Shown piece by piece: positions 7,401-8,036 of a stretch of 8,036 nt of DNA (position 1 is the first letter of the stretch; every line of letters starts with the position of its first letter). The stretch lies in contig PBUX01000065.1 of assembly GCA_002728565.1 (NCBI GenBank), positions 1 through 8,036 of the forward strand. Reading direction: 5' to 3'. The stretch comes from Methanobacteriota archaeon (GTDB taxonomy: Archaea > Thermoplasmatota > Poseidoniia > Poseidoniales > Thalassarchaeaceae). The notes under the pieces are model-generated. The model did not search any database. It saw only the letters and a program-made list of their open reading frames with translations, and was not told the origin of the DNA. The translations under genes and the position numbers were made by a program.

Positions 7401-8036
7401 CAAAAACAACAGAATCGACAATACTTAGGTTGGCACGAGAAATTTTCACAACGATGAGTTTTTCAGAATCGGCTGAATTGATTTCTATTGCATTCGGACC
7501 ACTGCCAAATGCACCATAAGTGTCGCCATTCAAATTCATACTACCTGTAATAATCAACCAATTACTATCCAAAACAACGAGTGTGTGTACTCCTGTTGCA
7601 TGCCACTCATCATTTCCATCAGCGCGCAGTGGGTTAGTGGTGGCGGAGGAGGAGTGGATTTGAGGGTATGCCTCTGCATCCAGACAATTTCCCTCTTGGT
7701 CAAAATGCATCAACAATGCATCTCGCTGCAAAGCCGTCTGACCATTCATCAAATTCACAGAATCGGTCGAAGTTCCCAATACGTAGTAAGTCCCATCATC
7801 AGCTTGAGCGTAATCTTGCACCACATGACCAAAACTCCCAGATTGGGAAGACCCGATACAAGAGAGGCTATCCAGAGAAAGAGAGACGAGATGTAAGTCA
7901 TCAATCGCAGGTAGTGTTCCATTGAATACTGCACGCTGGGTTTGATTTCCACCGGTGAATTCTGCAACAGGTGTGTCCTCTAATTCAGGTGTAGCATCAG
8001 CACTGGTTTGAATCGCTGAGGCATAGGACATCAACA
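4471..8036 (-). CDS. Giant surface protein: propeller-like domain, thrombospondin type 3-like repeats, one membrane span, cytosolic tail (5' end outside window)
   Basis: At least 1187 residues; numbering here starts at the TTG at 8034. The reading frame stays open to the window edge, and the first residues (MMSYASA-IQTSADA) look like the end of a signal peptide, so the true start is probably shortly beyond the edge. Residues ~25-510 form a beta-rich region with repeated patterns such as YYVLGTS, WLIITGS and FAIAMNLF, resembling a beta-propeller. Residues 516-1013 are about 19-20 Asp-rich calcium-type repeats. A single membrane span lies at ~1036-1056, followed by basic residues (RNSRCRK), so the repeats are outside and the tail of ~131 residues inside. 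The tail holds a helical, charged part (1064-1115), an acidic linker, and a C-terminal DGYEW...YYR...WQKWQD motif rich in aromatics. It is probably a calcium-stabilised surface stalk or adhesin with possible signalling to the cytosol. It is the first gene of the run visible here. Confidence 0.9.
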   Translation of the reverse strand, partial: LMSYASAIQTSADATPELEDTPVAEFTGGNQTQRAVFNGTLPAIDDLHLVSLSLDSLSCIGSSQSGSFGHVVQDYAQADDGTYYVLGTSTDSVNLMNGQTALQRDALLMHFDQEGNCLDAEAYPQIHSSSATTNPLRADGNDEWHATGVHTLVVLDSNWLIITGSMNLNGDTYGAFGSGPNAIEINSADSEKLIVVKISRANLSIVDSVVFDTSESGNGNGRCPKVGVYPKTFSNTTEFAIAMNLFCAMTQTTQAAHIDISGTIYSTSYCPSAGGRCKSINVVIRFNHDLSVIESFESPSLYQHDSEIAFLESGVVATLSGAASSQYSSDTSDSKALARYRHPGQQWVTIPMNHSSSYCMGHTTNLIPLDGERFAWSCLEHITSSSGNWVLNIENVTSGNSVKHILGVYNDAAGHIMQRGGIALAHDQILQVLELGSNSLTTLDGSVYFGTKAFHVDLNTMNVTLPPTELQGMVFRSSLAPSSLRYTDGSAVELLDYELKETLMHSYGSGLRVYEIDQDNDGVADRTDAFPLDDTQQIDTDADGFGDYPTGNNPDDCPYLPGNSTVDLLGCPDSDGDGVSNQGDIFPNDATQVSDFDSDGYGDNLNGTFGDVCPTTYGESTRDRYGCPDADFDGWSDENDVFPNDSSQWEDTDGDGYGDQLIGFQGDACPTTVGNSTVDRYGCLDTDGDGWSDAGDDMPSNPTQWKDRDGDGYGDNATGTMADAFPSDGTQWTDADGDGHGDNPYGSEGDWFPDDPTRWADADRDGVADEDDAFVNDATQWNDTDGDGHGDELSGNQGDAFPEDPEEWQDSDADGVGNNADDFPFDPSQQTDSDGDGFGDNPLGSGADKFPDDPSQWSDIDGDGFGDNQSGTNADVFIADPTQHADRDGDGYGDSLSGRLADQFPDNPTQWIDQDGDGLGDNQSGIDPDPYLADFDNDGYNDSIDILPKLSSPGDHDNDGCPDEEDLFPLDYKECYDFDGDGEGDNADTDDDNDDWTDTDELRYDTDPKYPNDSPVEGFEIVLPFPGGAIGLGAWDLIGIFGGVPLFTWILFGFVTRNSRCRKFEGMLREARTPEELSEVALRSEFALMLRLLGPHQGIRLERLRSELDDAMAGETHHVPEVLEPEDITEDQTHIVEDEMVTEAIATGPSKDIIGRVGEDGYEWTVFEGINYYRTPNSGADWQKWQD
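4996..6489 (-). repeat. Coding array of Asp-rich thrombospondin type 3-like calcium-binding repeats
   Basis: The array covers residues 516-1013 of the giant surface protein. I count about 19 units built on D-x-D-G-D-G-x-G-D, plus a final EF-like DTDDDNDDWTDTDE. There are three unit types. Short units (~22 residues) run straight into D-x-F-P-x-D-x-x-Q-W. Medium units (~27) insert G-D-N-x(2)-G-x(3)-D before that block. Long units (~34) carry a Cys pair, C-P-x(13)-G-C. Long and short units alternate three times at the N-terminal end of the array, giving a 56-residue super-repeat; medium units dominate later. Asp/Gly content and spacing fit calcium coordination and a rigid rod. Equivalent DNA stretches differ at many silent positions, so the copies are old. 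The low-complexity composition also creates long spurious open frames on both strands. Confidence 0.88.

Noticed and set aside
8030..8036. TTG at 8034 as the start of the giant surface protein
   Set aside because: The frame is open to the edge and the first residues look like the end, not the beginning, of a signal peptide, so the gene is treated as 5'-truncated.

Overview
The window reads as one dense block of genes, all on the minus strand, so transcription runs from high to low coordinates. In that direction the order is: a very large Asp-rich calcium-binding-repeat surface protein (5' end cut by the window edge), a 117-residue protein of unknown function, a nine-span membrane protein, a subtilisin-like lipoprotein, a sialidase-fold (Asp-box) lipoprotein, and an HD-domain nucleotide phosphohydrolase (3' end cut by the window edge). 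I see no convincing gene on the plus strand, and no tRNA, rRNA, CRISPR array or mobile element. The longest non-coding stretch is only 89 bases (1908-1996).

The organism is probably a marine planktonic euryarchaeon of the Candidatus Poseidoniales (Marine Group II) type. This is an inference from style: short Ser-Leu-Ser-Gly-Cys lipoboxes followed by an acidic linker, long arrays of thrombospondin type 3-like Asp repeats ending in one membrane span with a small cytoplasmic tail, clear Shine-Dalgarno sites, and tight co-directional packing. No ribosomal or other marker gene is present to prove it.

Layout. 4471-8036: surface protein with a propeller-like N-terminal part, about 19-20 calcium-type repeats, one membrane span and a cytosolic tail. 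4081-4434 and 3235-4080: small protein and membrane protein, whose stop and start codons abut. 1997-3220: S8 protease lipoprotein with an intact Asp/His/Ser triad. 447-1907: lipoprotein with four Asp boxes. 1-440: HD phosphohydrolase, whose ribosome-binding site overlaps the stop codon of the lipoprotein gene. Gaps are 36, 0, 14, 89 and 6 bases, so co-transcription of most or all genes is likely.

The most unusual signal is a 43-44 base element present twice, immediately upstream of the two lipoprotein genes (1917-1960 and 3229-3271). Each copy has an identical 18-base hairpin whose last two bases are the first two bases of the Shine-Dalgarno site, an 11-base spacer, and a second small stem that is kept although its sequence differs. 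This looks like a cis-acting leader that controls translation of secreted lipoproteins. In the upstream copy the stop codon of the preceding gene falls on the hairpin loop, which would let a terminating ribosome open it.

Taken together the genes suggest a cell-surface module (calcium-stabilised surface protein, extracytoplasmic protease, propeller lipoprotein, transporter-like membrane protein), with a housekeeping-like nucleotide phosphohydrolase at the end of the run. How these parts cooperate is not shown by the sequence.
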